Source: Bacteroidales bacterium (GTDB lineage: Bacteria; Bacteroidota; Bacteroidia; Bacteroidales; Paludibacteraceae). From it: a stretch of DNA of 45,922 nt. The stretch spans positions 1 to 45,922 of the forward strand of contig SFDZ01000013.1 in the NCBI GenBank assembly GCA_004557405.1, given 5' to 3'. The position numbers and the translations under genes were made by a program. The notes beneath the pieces are model-generated. The model searched no databases. It was given only the letters and a program-made list of their open reading frames with translations, and was not told the DNA's origin. Positions 34,746-42,678 of the stretch are shown in pieces (the stretch's first letter is position 1; each line of letters starts with the position of its first letter).

Positions 34746-34988
34746 TTATCGGGCACGTGCGGCCAACAAATCGACCAACTGTCCAAACGTGCGACAATGT
34801 ACAAAATCTTCCGAAGTGAGTTTCACCTCGAACTCTTCGTTCAACAATACGATGACATCTACCATATCCAAACTATCGAAACCCAAATCGTCCTTGAGCA
34901 ACGCTTCGGTCGAAAATTTGTCGTGCGCCACTTCGAACTCGTCGCCCAAACACACTTTCAGTTTTTCGGTAATTTGTTGTTTATCCAT
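34746..34988 (-). CDS. Acyl carrier protein, polyene cluster (promoter-proximal)
   Basis: The 80-residue protein carries LGFDSLDMVDVIVLLNEEFE with the phosphopantetheine Ser near residue 39. It follows the ammonia-lyase by 23 bp. It likely receives the activated aryl starter or serves extension. It differs from the ACP at 30450-30707 in most positions outside the core. Confidence 0.9.
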   Translation of the reverse strand: MDKQQITEKLKVCLGDEFEVAHDKFSTEALLKDDLGFDSLDMVDVIVLLNEEFEVKLTSEDFVHCRTFGQLVDLLAARAR

Positions 34989-35011
34989 GCTCGTTATTTT
35001 TTTTGAGTGAT

Positions 35012-36505
35012 CTATTTTTTCAAATAAGCAATAAGTTGTTCTATCTCTTTGTATTTTGGTGTATCGTCGATAAACACGGGCACAATGGCGCGCACTTCGT
35101 CGTAAATTTTACGCGTAGCCGGCGCCAACTTGTCGGCTATTTTCAAACAATCGACCGCTTGCACCAAGGCCATGTGATGAATGGCCATCACTTGGAATGC
35201 ATTGTCAATCACGCGCCGGCAAATCAACGCCGAGTTGGTACCCATGCTCACAATATCCTGATTGTCATTGTTATTCGGAATGCTGTGCACATAGTTTGGC
35301 ATCGATAGCGTTTGACACTCGGCCGTAGTCGATGTGGCCGTAAACTGCGAGGCTTGCAAACCATAGTTCAGACCCAGCACGCCCAAATTGACAAATGGCG
35401 GCAAAATGCCGTTGATGCGGTCGTGAAACAGATAATTCATCTGCCGCTCCATCAACATGGTCAGTTTGGTGATGGCAATTTTCAGTTTATCCATTTCGAA
35501 CGATACATAATCGCCATGAAAATTACCGCCGTGATACACCGTGCGCGTCTCCAGATCGACAATCGGATTGTCGTCGGCAGCGTTCATTTCTTCGACCAAA
35601 ATTTTTTCCGTAAATTGCAACACTTCGTAGATTGGTCCCAATATCTGCGGCACACAACGCAACGAATAGTAAGGCTGCACTTTGTGGTCGAACGTTGCCT
35701 CGTCGTGGCGATTGTAGAGTTTTTCGGCGCGTTTGAACAAGCATTTGCTGCCGGCCGACAAACGGCGCATTTCGGCAGCCACGACGTTTTGTCCTTCATG
35801 ATTTTTCAGGCGATTCAACTCCTCGGCCATAAAATCGTCGTACGACGACACAATCTCATTCACCAACACCGACGCGTTCAACGCCGAACGATACAACTGC
35901 TTGGCACGCAGCAGGTTAACCAACCCTATACCGGTCATCACCGCCGTGCCGTTGGTGATGGCCAAGCCTTCGCGCAGATACATTTTGAGCGGTTGTAAGC
36001 CATTTTCGCGCATCACATCGGCAGCCAAACGGCGTTCGCCGTGGTAGAACACGTCGCCCTCGCCTATCAACGCCAACGCCAAATGCGCCAACTGCACCAA
36101 ATCGCCGCTGGCACCCACACTGCCGTGTTCGGGTATCACGGGAATAATATCGCGATTGATAAATTCGCACAACAGATTCACCGTATCGAAATGAATGCCC
36201 GATTTGCCGTTCAAAAACGTGCACAAACGCGACACCATGGCCGCTTTCACACATTCCGACGGCAGCGGCCGACCGGCGCCCGTCGAATGGCTGCGGATGA
36301 TGTTGTACTGTAATTGCAGCAAATTTTCGTCCGAAACACGATATTGCGCCATCGGGCCAAAACCGGTATTGATGCCGTAAATGACCTTATCTTTGGCAAA
36401 ATCCGCCAAAAACTGATAGCACATTTCTACTTTTTGGCGGTCGGCATCGCCGACGACCAAGGGTTTGCCACCAAACACAACTGCTTCTAATTCGTTCAGT
36501 TTCAT
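35012..36505 (-). CDS. Aromatic amino acid (tyrosine) ammonia-lyase
   Basis: The 497-residue enzyme forms the MIO cofactor from Ala-Ser-Gly at 132-134 (GSVGASGDLVQLAH), with Tyr43 (VIYGINTGFGPMAQYR) as base. It removes ammonia from tyrosine to give a hydroxycinnamate. Resemblance to the Flavobacterium johnsoniae enzyme (a known tyrosine ammonia-lyase) is strong in QYNIIRSHSTG, EIMNAADDNPI-type, YHGGNFHGDYVSFEMDKLKIAITKLTML and SIPNNNDNQDIVSMGTNSA. The last segment differs from histidine ammonia-lyases, so HutH is unlikely. Phenylalanine cannot be excluded as substrate. The gene heads the cluster behind a clear promoter, and supplies the aryl starter unit. Confidence 0.9.
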   Translation of the reverse strand: MKLNELEAVVFGGKPLVVGDADRQKVEMCYQFLADFAKDKVIYGINTGFGPMAQYRVSDENLLQLQYNIIRSHSTGAGRPLPSECVKAAMVSRLCTFLNGKSGIHFDTVNLLCEFINRDIIPVIPEHGSVGASGDLVQLAHLALALIGEGDVFYHGERRLAADVMRENGLQPLKMYLREGLAITNGTAVMTGIGLVNLLRAKQLYRSALNASVLVNEIVSSYDDFMAEELNRLKNHEGQNVVAAEMRRLSAGSKCLFKRAEKLYNRHDEATFDHKVQPYYSLRCVPQILGPIYEVLQFTEKILVEEMNAADDNPIVDLETRTVYHGGNFHGDYVSFEMDKLKIAITKLTMLMERQMNYLFHDRINGILPPFVNLGVLGLNYGLQASQFTATSTTAECQTLSMPNYVHSIPNNNDNQDIVSMGTNSALICRRVIDNAFQVMAIHHMALVQAVDCLKIADKLAPATRKIYDEVRAIVPVFIDDTPKYKEIEQLIAYLKK

Positions 36506-36545
36506 TATGTTGGTATAATTTAGGTTCTATCTCGAAATAAGTTTG

Positions 36546-36575
36546 CAAAATTACTAATTTTCTGTATCAAATCAA
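36546..36575 (-). promoter_or_regulatory. Main promoter of the polyene cluster
   Basis: TAATTTTG (36553-36546) with TTG (36575-36573) and a 19-base spacer. Transcription would begin near 36539, leaving a leader of about 35 nt before ATG 36505. Confidence 0.6.
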
Positions 36576-36604
36576 ATAGTATGTTGCCTATTTTTAGCAG
36601 CAGA

Positions 36605-37606
36605 CTATCGGTTTAACACATACTTTCTGCCATTTTGAATCACAATGCCACGATAATTGGCGCCGACCCGCTGCCCCACTACATTGAACATCGGGCGCGT
36701 TACATCGATCATCGGCACTTCGGAGCACGTTTCCACGCTTGTCGGCTGCTGTGCTGGTTCGGGGCAATCGGTAGCGGACAAAGTTGGCAGATTGTTGTAA
36801 GGCACATCATCGTCAGCAATGGTATAGTGCTCATCGAAATAGGTTTGACCGCGCAGAAAGCCATCGTAGCCGCAATGGCCGGCGAATGCGCCATCGGCAG
36901 TGAGATCAACCACATACCATTTGCCATCGACTTCGACATGATTCCAAGCGTGTCGACCATTCGTATTACTGCCGCTCACATACACACATCGGATGCCAAC
37001 TCCCTGACACAGATAGAGAAAAGCGCGCGAAAACCCTTCGCAAACAGCCCGTTTTTCTATCAAAGCACCTTTTATGTTGCCGGCATTGGCACCGCTCGGA
37101 TTGCCATAACTCACTTCGGCAATGAAACCATCGTGCAGCACTTTCACCTTATGATAAGCACTCATATCGGGCGTAATCGGTGCCGTTATTTTACGAAAAA
37201 CCGTATCAATCGTCAGCAAATCGTGCAAAAAACTTTCGGGTGTATTGACCGTCGAGATGCGCGCCTGATAAGTGTCATAGTTGTAGCGCGGAATATAATT
37301 GAACAACACCCACAACTGCGGCACATCGGTTTGCATACGCCGCAGCATGGCCGTCAGTGCATTCATATCGCTACTCCACGGAATGTCCACGCGGTGGTCG
37401 ATACCGCCGGCTTTATTGGCATCGAATTGCAGAATGGCCGTCAGAATGGCTTCGTACTTGGCTTGGTCGGCCGGCGACAACTCGTTGTAGCCATACCTAA
37501 ACACCTCGTCGCTGCCCGGCACAAGTGCCAATATGCTATCTTTCACAGTCGCAGCCGACAATGTCAGATGCAGACACAACAGGCCAAGCAATAATTGTGT
37601 TTTCAT
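36605..37606 (-). CDS. Secreted transglutaminase-like protein with C-terminal GQRV-type tail
   Basis: The 333-residue protein has a signal peptide (MKTQLLLGLLCLHLTLSA) and a transglutaminase-like core: Cys189 (RAVCEGFSRAF), His219 (GRHAWNHVEV) and Asp234 (KWYVVDLTADG), the catalytic triad of that fold. The C-terminal tail, MFNVVGQRVGANYRGIVIQ and NGRKYVLNR, is a recurring end module of exported Bacteroidales proteins and probably acts in sorting or anchoring. It may cleave or crosslink proteins or peptides outside the inner membrane; substrate unknown. It is monocistronic, 99 bp before the ammonia-lyase start on the same strand but with its own promoter. Confidence 0.8.
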   Translation of the reverse strand: MKTQLLLGLLCLHLTLSAATVKDSILALVPGSDEVFRYGYNELSPADQAKYEAILTAILQFDANKAGGIDHRVDIPWSSDMNALTAMLRRMQTDVPQLWVLFNYIPRYNYDTYQARISTVNTPESFLHDLLTIDTVFRKITAPITPDMSAYHKVKVLHDGFIAEVSYGNPSGANAGNIKGALIEKRAVCEGFSRAFLYLCQGVGIRCVYVSGSNTNGRHAWNHVEVDGKWYVVDLTADGAFAGHCGYDGFLRGQTYFDEHYTIADDDVPYNNLPTLSATDCPEPAQQPTSVETCSEVPMIDVTRPMFNVVGQRVGANYRGIVIQNGRKYVLNR

Positions 37607-37629
37607 ATAGATTTAGAGTGTTTAGTTTG

Positions 37630-37659
37630 CAAAAATAATATAAATATCTGCAATTCCAA
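37630..37659 (-). promoter_or_regulatory. Promoter for the transglutaminase-like gene
   Basis: TATTTTTG (37637-37630), 19 bases, TTG (37659-37657). Its start would lie about 17 nt before ATG 37606. Confidence 0.6.
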
Positions 37660-37720
37660 AGCAGAATTGTTTGTTTTATATTTAATAATTCTAATTAACA
37701 CTTATACATAAATAAGTAAA

Positions 37721-37760
37721 ACAAAAAATTCGAGTCAAACGCGATGTTTAACTCGAATTT
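37721..37760 (-). terminator. Rho-independent terminator of nifJ
   Basis: AAATTCGAGT (37726-37735) and ACTCGAATTT (37751-37760) form a perfect 10-bp stem with a 15-base loop that can extend by AAAC/GTTT. On the minus strand it is followed by a run of T residues. It lies 25 nt after the nifJ stop. Confidence 0.85.
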
Positions 37761-37784
37761 CGCTATTTTTATTCAAAAAGCGAG

Positions 37785-40700
37785 TTATTCGCTCCAATTT
37801 TCGCTCTGCATACGCAAATAGCTGCGATAGCGCCATTTGGCATTGTCCTCGGCGGCTTGGAACAAATCGGCGGCTTCGGCCGGATATTGCTTCATCACGC
37901 TGGCAAAACGCACTTCGCCTTTCAGATAGTCGGCAAATTTTTCCCACTGCGGCTCTTTGCTGTCGAGTGTGAACGGATTTTTGCCTTCGGCTTCGAGCGC
38001 GGGATTGTAGCGCCACAAGTGCCAATAACCGCATTCTACGGCTTTTGCTTCTTCGGCTTGGCTCTTGCCCATGCCGGCTTTCAGTCCGTGGTTGATACAC
38101 GGCGCGTAAGCAATCACGAGCGACGGTCCGGGATAAGCCTCGGCTTCGCGGATGGCTTTCAGGGTCTGCGCTTGGTCGGCACCCATCGCTATTTGGGCGA
38201 CATAGACATAGCCGTAGGTGGTAGCAATCATACCGAGGTCTTTCTTGCGCACGCGCTTACCCATAGCAGCGAACTTCGCGATAGCGCCAATCGGCGTTGC
38301 TTTGGATGCCTGACCACCGGTGTTGGAATAGACTTCGGTGTCGAGCACAAGGATGTTGACATCTTCGCCGGAGGCAATCACATGGTCGAGACCGCCGTAG
38401 CCGATGTCGTAACTTGCGCCATCGCCGCCAATAATCCACTGGCTGCGTTTAACGAGGTGATCTTTGTATTTCAGAATTTCCTGACATTTTTCGCAGTTGC
38501 ACTGCTCGCATGCAGCCACAATCGGTTCGTACAGACGTTTTGTTACGTCGGCATCGTTGCAATTGTCGATCCATTCGCGGAACATGGCTTTCATCTCGTC
38601 GGAGCAGCAGTCGCAGGTTTGTGCTTCGGTCATCAGGCGTGCAAGACGTTCTTTCATCTTCTTGTGAGCGATTTGCATACCGAGACCGTATTCGCAGAAA
38701 TCTTCGAACAACGAGTTCGACCATGCGGGACCGTGTCCTTTTTCGTTGGTAGTGTATGGTGTCGAAGGCACCGAACCCGAATAGATAGAGGTGCAACCGG
38801 TGGCGTTGGCGGCAATTTCGCGGTCGCCGAACAGTTGCGAAATCAGTTTCAGATAAGGTGTTTCGCCGCAACCCGAGCAAGCGCCCGAGAATTCGAACAA
38901 CGGCGTAGCAAATTGGCTGTTTTTGACGTTCGATTTGATGTCAACCAACTCTTGTTTTGTTTTGACATTGTCAACGCAATATTTCCAATTTTCGGCTTCG
39001 GCCATTTGGCTTTCGAGGTTGGTCATCGACAAGGCTTTGCCTGTTTTGGGGTTGCCCGGGCACACATCGACGCAGTTGCCGCAGCCAAGGCAGTCCATCA
39101 CACCAACCTGTATGCGGAAATACATGCCTTTCATGGCGGCCGGTGCTTTCATCTCTATCATCGAGGCATTCAGGCCTTCTTTTTCGGCGGCATCGAGCAC
39201 AAACGGGCGTATGCAGGCGTGCGGACAAACGTATGCACACTTGTTACATTGTATGCAGTTGTCGGCATTCCATGTTGGTACAAAGGCGCTCACACCGCGT
39301 TTTTCGTACTTGGCCGTGCCGGCGCGCCATGTGCCGTCTTCGATGCCTTTGAAGGCCGAAACGGGCAACAAATCGCCATCTTGCGCATTGATGGGGCGCA
39401 CCACTTTGTTGATGAAGTCGTCGCCATCGGTGTACACTTTCGGTTCTTCGACGAGTGCGCTCCATGCCGGATCGATGTCGAGCAAGTGGTACTCGTCGCC
39501 ACGATCGACAGCGGCATAGTTTTTATTCACCACATCTTCGCCTTTTTTGCCGTACGATTTCACGATGAAGTGTTTCATCTCCTCGACCGCTTTTTCGACC
39601 GGAATGACGCCCGTGATGCGGAAGAAGGCCGATTGCAAAATGGTGTTGGTGCGATTGCCAAGCCCGATTTCCTGCGCAATCTTTGTGGCGTTGATGTAGT
39701 ACACTTTGATATGGTTGTCGGCAAAATATTTTTTCACTTTGTTCGGCAAGTTGCGTTTCAACTCGTCACCATCCCAAATGGTATTCAGCAGGAATGTGCC
39801 GTTTTTCTGCAAGCCGCGCGTTACATCGTACATGTGCAGATAGGCCTGAACGTGGCACGCCACAAAGTTCGGTGTTGTTACCAAGTAGGTTGAGTGAATC
39901 GGTTCGTCGCCAAAACGGAGGTGCGAGCAGGTGAAGCCGCCCGATTTTTTCGAGTCGTACGAGAAATAGGCTTGGCAATATTTATCGGTGGTGTCGCCGA
40001 TGATTTTCACCGAGTTTTTGTTTGCACCAACCGTGCCATCGGCGCCCAAACCATAGAATTTGGCTTGGAACATGCCGGCACCGCCCATGGCAATCTCCTC
40101 GCCGAGCGGCAGCGATGTGAACGTAACATCGTCGTTGATGCCGATCGTAAAGTGGTTTTTGGGTTGCGGCAAGGCCAGATTGTCGTACACGGCCATCATT
40201 TGCGCCGGTGTGGTGTCGTTGCTACCCAAGCCGTAACGACCGCCTACTACTTCGATGTGGCCTAAACCGAGTTCTTGCAGAGCGTCTTTTACGTCCAGAT
40301 AGAGCGGTTCGCCATTGGCGCCGGGCTCTTTGGTGCGGTCGAGCACGCAGATGCGTTTAGTTGTGGCTGGGATAGCCTCTTTCAGATATTTCAGCGAGAA
40401 CGGACGATAAAGGTGCACGTTTATCATACCGAGTTTTTCGCCTTTGCGGTAATCAACCACTTCGCGCAAGGCTTCGCAGGCCGAGCCCATGCAGATGACG
40501 ATGTTTTCGGCATCGGGTGCGCCGTAGTAGGTAAACGGACGATATTTGCGACCGGTGATTTCGCTGATTTTATCCATGTAATCCGAAACGATGTCGGCCA
40601 CGCCGTCGTAGTACGGGTTGCAACTTTCGCGGTGAGCAAAGAACACATCGGGGTTTTCGGCCATGCCGCGCATTTCGGGGCGTTGCGGGCAGAGTGCTCG

Positions 40701-41321
40701 GTTGCGGAACTCCTGCAAAGCCTGCATATCGACCAACGGGCGCAAGTCTTCTTGGTCAACGACTTCGATTTTTTGATACTCGTGCGATGTGCGGAATCCG
40801 TCGAAGAAATTGAGGAACGGCACACGCGATTTGAGTGTAGCCAGATGTGCTACGCCGGCCAAATCCATCACCTCTTGCACCGAGCCTTCGGCCAACATGG
40901 CGAATCCTGTTTGACGGCATGCCATCACGTCCTGATGGTCGCCAAAGATACACAGCACATGGCTTGCCAGCGTACGCGCCGACACATGGAACACCGTCGG
41001 GATCAATTCGCCGGCGATTTTGTACATGTTCGGAATCATCAGCAACAAGCCTTGCGAAGCGGTAAACGTTGTGGTGAGCGCACCGGCCTGCAACGAGCCA
41101 TGCACAGCGCCGGCAGCACCGGCTTCCGACTGCATTTCTTGTACTGTAACCGTCTCGCCGAACATATTTTTGCGACCTTGTGCAGCCCATTCGTCCACAT
41201 TTTCGGCCATCGGCGACGACGGCGTGATGGGATAAATAGCAGCCACTTCGGTAAACATGTACGCGATGTGCGCAGCGGCAGCATTACCATCACACGTCAT
41301 AAATTTTTTTTCTTTTGCCAT
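37785..41321 (-). CDS. nifJ: Pyruvate:ferredoxin (flavodoxin) oxidoreductase
   Basis: The 1178-residue homodimer subunit oxidises pyruvate to acetyl-CoA and CO2 and reduces ferredoxin in anaerobic metabolism. Domains run from pyrimidine/core domain (EVAAIYPITPSSPMAE, FTASQGLLLMIPN), through the gamma-like domain (GMGGTVGANKNSVK-type), to two 4Fe-4S clusters (CIQCNKCAYVCPHACI, CLGCGNCVDVCPGNP), a proximal cluster (CSGCGETPY) and the TPP site (GDGASYDIGYGGLDH, DTEVYSNTGGQ). The start is at 41321 (MAKEKKFMTCDGNAAAAH), since 13 upstream codons lack homology. It is monocistronic with its own promoter and terminator. Confidence 0.95.
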   Translation of the reverse strand: MAKEKKFMTCDGNAAAAHIAYMFTEVAAIYPITPSSPMAENVDEWAAQGRKNMFGETVTVQEMQSEAGAAGAVHGSLQAGALTTTFTASQGLLLMIPNMYKIAGELIPTVFHVSARTLASHVLCIFGDHQDVMACRQTGFAMLAEGSVQEVMDLAGVAHLATLKSRVPFLNFFDGFRTSHEYQKIEVVDQEDLRPLVDMQALQEFRNRALCPQRPEMRGMAENPDVFFAHRESCNPYYDGVADIVSDYMDKISEITGRKYRPFTYYGAPDAENIVICMGSACEALREVVDYRKGEKLGMINVHLYRPFSLKYLKEAIPATTKRICVLDRTKEPGANGEPLYLDVKDALQELGLGHIEVVGGRYGLGSNDTTPAQMMAVYDNLALPQPKNHFTIGINDDVTFTSLPLGEEIAMGGAGMFQAKFYGLGADGTVGANKNSVKIIGDTTDKYCQAYFSYDSKKSGGFTCSHLRFGDEPIHSTYLVTTPNFVACHVQAYLHMYDVTRGLQKNGTFLLNTIWDGDELKRNLPNKVKKYFADNHIKVYYINATKIAQEIGLGNRTNTILQSAFFRITGVIPVEKAVEEMKHFIVKSYGKKGEDVVNKNYAAVDRGDEYHLLDIDPAWSALVEEPKVYTDGDDFINKVVRPINAQDGDLLPVSAFKGIEDGTWRAGTAKYEKRGVSAFVPTWNADNCIQCNKCAYVCPHACIRPFVLDAAEKEGLNASMIEMKAPAAMKGMYFRIQVGVMDCLGCGNCVDVCPGNPKTGKALSMTNLESQMAEAENWKYCVDNVKTKQELVDIKSNVKNSQFATPLFEFSGACSGCGETPYLKLISQLFGDREIAANATGCTSIYSGSVPSTPYTTNEKGHGPAWSNSLFEDFCEYGLGMQIAHKKMKERLARLMTEAQTCDCCSDEMKAMFREWIDNCNDADVTKRLYEPIVAACEQCNCEKCQEILKYKDHLVKRSQWIIGGDGASYDIGYGGLDHVIASGEDVNILVLDTEVYSNTGGQASKATPIGAIAKFAAMGKRVRKKDLGMIATTYGYVYVAQIAMGADQAQTLKAIREAEAYPGPSLVIAYAPCINHGLKAGMGKSQAEEAKAVECGYWHLWRYNPALEAEGKNPFTLDSKEPQWEKFADYLKGEVRFASVMKQYPAEAADLFQAAEDNAKWRYRSYLRMQSENWSE

Positions 41322-41368
41322 AATATTTGTTTTAGAAAGTGATTTTTGGTGCAAAAACATTCAATTTG

Positions 41369-41399
41369 CAAAGTTACGCTTTTTTGCAACACAAAGCAA
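41369..41399 (-). promoter_or_regulatory. Promoter for nifJ
   Basis: TAACTTTG (41376-41369), 20 bases, TTG (41399-41397); the leader is about 40 nt. Confidence 0.6.
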
Positions 41400-41676
41400 C
41401 CCCCACACACTATTTTTTTATAAACAGCCGGAAAAACACGCAAATTGGCACTTATTTTAATTGTGTTCATTTCTTTTGTCAACAAAAAAATGCAACTGAT
41501 ATTTTCCTATCAAATAACGAGATGCGTTTAATTTATGCTCGCGTTCGGGCTCGCACGCAGTTTCTTCCTCAAAACATTTAGGGGCACGTGCCAAACGAAA
41601 TGCGACAATAAAACACAGAATCGAGAAAAAGATTCAACTTTTTGGCACTATCCGATGTAAATTGATTTTTTTTTTG

Positions 41677-41684
41677 TACTTTTG
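41677..41684 (+). promoter_or_regulatory. -7 element (TACTTTTG) for the glucosaminidase-LysM gene
   Basis: TACTTTTG stands 28 nt before ATG 41713. The TTG at 41662 is only 12 bases upstream, so no standard -33 half is visible. Confidence 0.5.
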
Positions 41685-41712
41685 CAAATTGAACCATTAC
41701 AATAGTTTTTTC

Positions 41713-42615
41713 ATGAAGAGAGTTTTTTTATTTACAGTACTTTATTGCGGCGTTGTATGTGCCTGCCACAGCCAGAAAAATGCTGATTTTCAGGCATATA
41801 TCGACAAATACGCCGAGTTGGCCGTTACCGAACAGGAGCGGCACAACATTCCTGCCAGCATCACCATGGCGCAAGCGTTGCTCGAATCGCAGGCAGGCAA
41901 AGGCCGATTGGCCGTCGAAGGGAACAACCATTTCGGCATCAAATGCACCGGCGATTGGAAAGGCGGCACCATTTATCACGACGACGACCGTTTGGGCGAA
42001 TGTTTCCGCAAATACAAAAAAGTCATCGACTCGTACGAAGATCATTCGCAGTTTCTGAAACGCCAGCGCTACGCGTTTCTGTTCCAGTACGACCTGAAAG
42101 ACTACACCTCGTGGGCGCACGGATTGAGCCGCGCAGGCTATGCCACCGACCCCGACTATCCGGCCAAACTGATACGCATCATCGAAACCTACAATCTGAA
42201 CGATTTGGTGGATCAGGCCAAAAAAGAGGATAAAAATTTCTATAAAGACGAACCCAACTACGAACAACTTTGGGGCTACATCGAGATAGAAAACAATGGC
42301 GTGCGCTGCATACGCGTCATCGCCCCCGACAAGATAGAAAATGTAGCCAAGGCGTTCAACATATCGGTCAAAAAACTGCTGTACTACAACGACTTGATGG
42401 ACAACATGACACTGCTCCACGCACAAGATTATGTCTATCTGTGGACCAAAAAGAACCACGCCGACCCGCGCTACGAGACACACAAAGTGGCCGTCGGCGA
42501 ATCGATGCACGACATCGCACAACTCTACGGCATCAAACTGAAAAAACTCTACAAACTAAACGACCTGCCCTACGGCACACAGACGAAAGTCGGCATGGTT
42601 TTGCGCCTGCAATAA
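41713..42615 (+). CDS. Glucosaminidase-LysM lipoprotein
   Basis: The 300-residue protein has an N-terminal signal with a lipobox-like end (VVCAC, Cys18), so a lipoprotein is likely. The glucosaminidase (FlgJ-type, PF01832) domain has ITMAQALLESQAGKGRLA with candidate catalytic Glu58, then NNHFGIKC and WAHGLSRAGYATDP. Two LysM-like repeats follow (about 210-250 and 262-300: ENVAKAFNISVKKLLYYND, HDIAQLYGIKLKKLYKLND) for peptidoglycan binding. It would hydrolyse GlcNAc-MurNAc bonds in the wall. A TTG start at 41662 in the same frame is rejected because the signal peptide begins at 41713. The gene precedes the Lnb-like gene by 63 bp. Confidence 0.85.
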   Translation: MKRVFLFTVLYCGVVCACHSQKNADFQAYIDKYAELAVTEQERHNIPASITMAQALLESQAGKGRLAVEGNNHFGIKCTGDWKGGTIYHDDDRLGECFRKYKKVIDSYEDHSQFLKRQRYAFLFQYDLKDYTSWAHGLSRAGYATDPDYPAKLIRIIETYNLNDLVDQAKKEDKNFYKDEPNYEQLWGYIEIENNGVRCIRVIAPDKIENVAKAFNISVKKLLYYNDLMDNMTLLHAQDYVYLWTKKNHADPRYETHKVAVGESMHDIAQLYGIKLKKLYKLNDLPYGTQTKVGMVLRLQ

Positions 42616-42678
42616 CACCGTCCGCCCATCAACGAACGTCCGCCACTACGAGACCTATCACCACAAACTGACGACGCC

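Larger units (their letters stand above)
41322..41712. other. 391-bp intergenic region between nifJ and the glucosaminidase gene
   Basis: It holds the divergent promoters of nifJ and the glucosaminidase gene. A perfect palindrome GGCACGTGCC lies at 41583-41592, and two nearby TTTGGCACT-like copies lie at about 41444 and 41642. No convincing gene or RNA is seen; short frames lack signal or domain. The sequence is AT-rich with a GC-rich patch at 41535-41560. Confidence 0.5.

Noticed and set aside
41339..41581. 80-residue plus-strand frame in the nifJ spacer
   Set aside because: No signal peptide or domain; it overlaps promoter elements and the nifJ leader.
41600..41660. tRNA or small RNA gene in the nifJ spacer
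   Set aside because: No cloverleaf arms or anticodon loop could be built; no tRNA was seen in any spacer.
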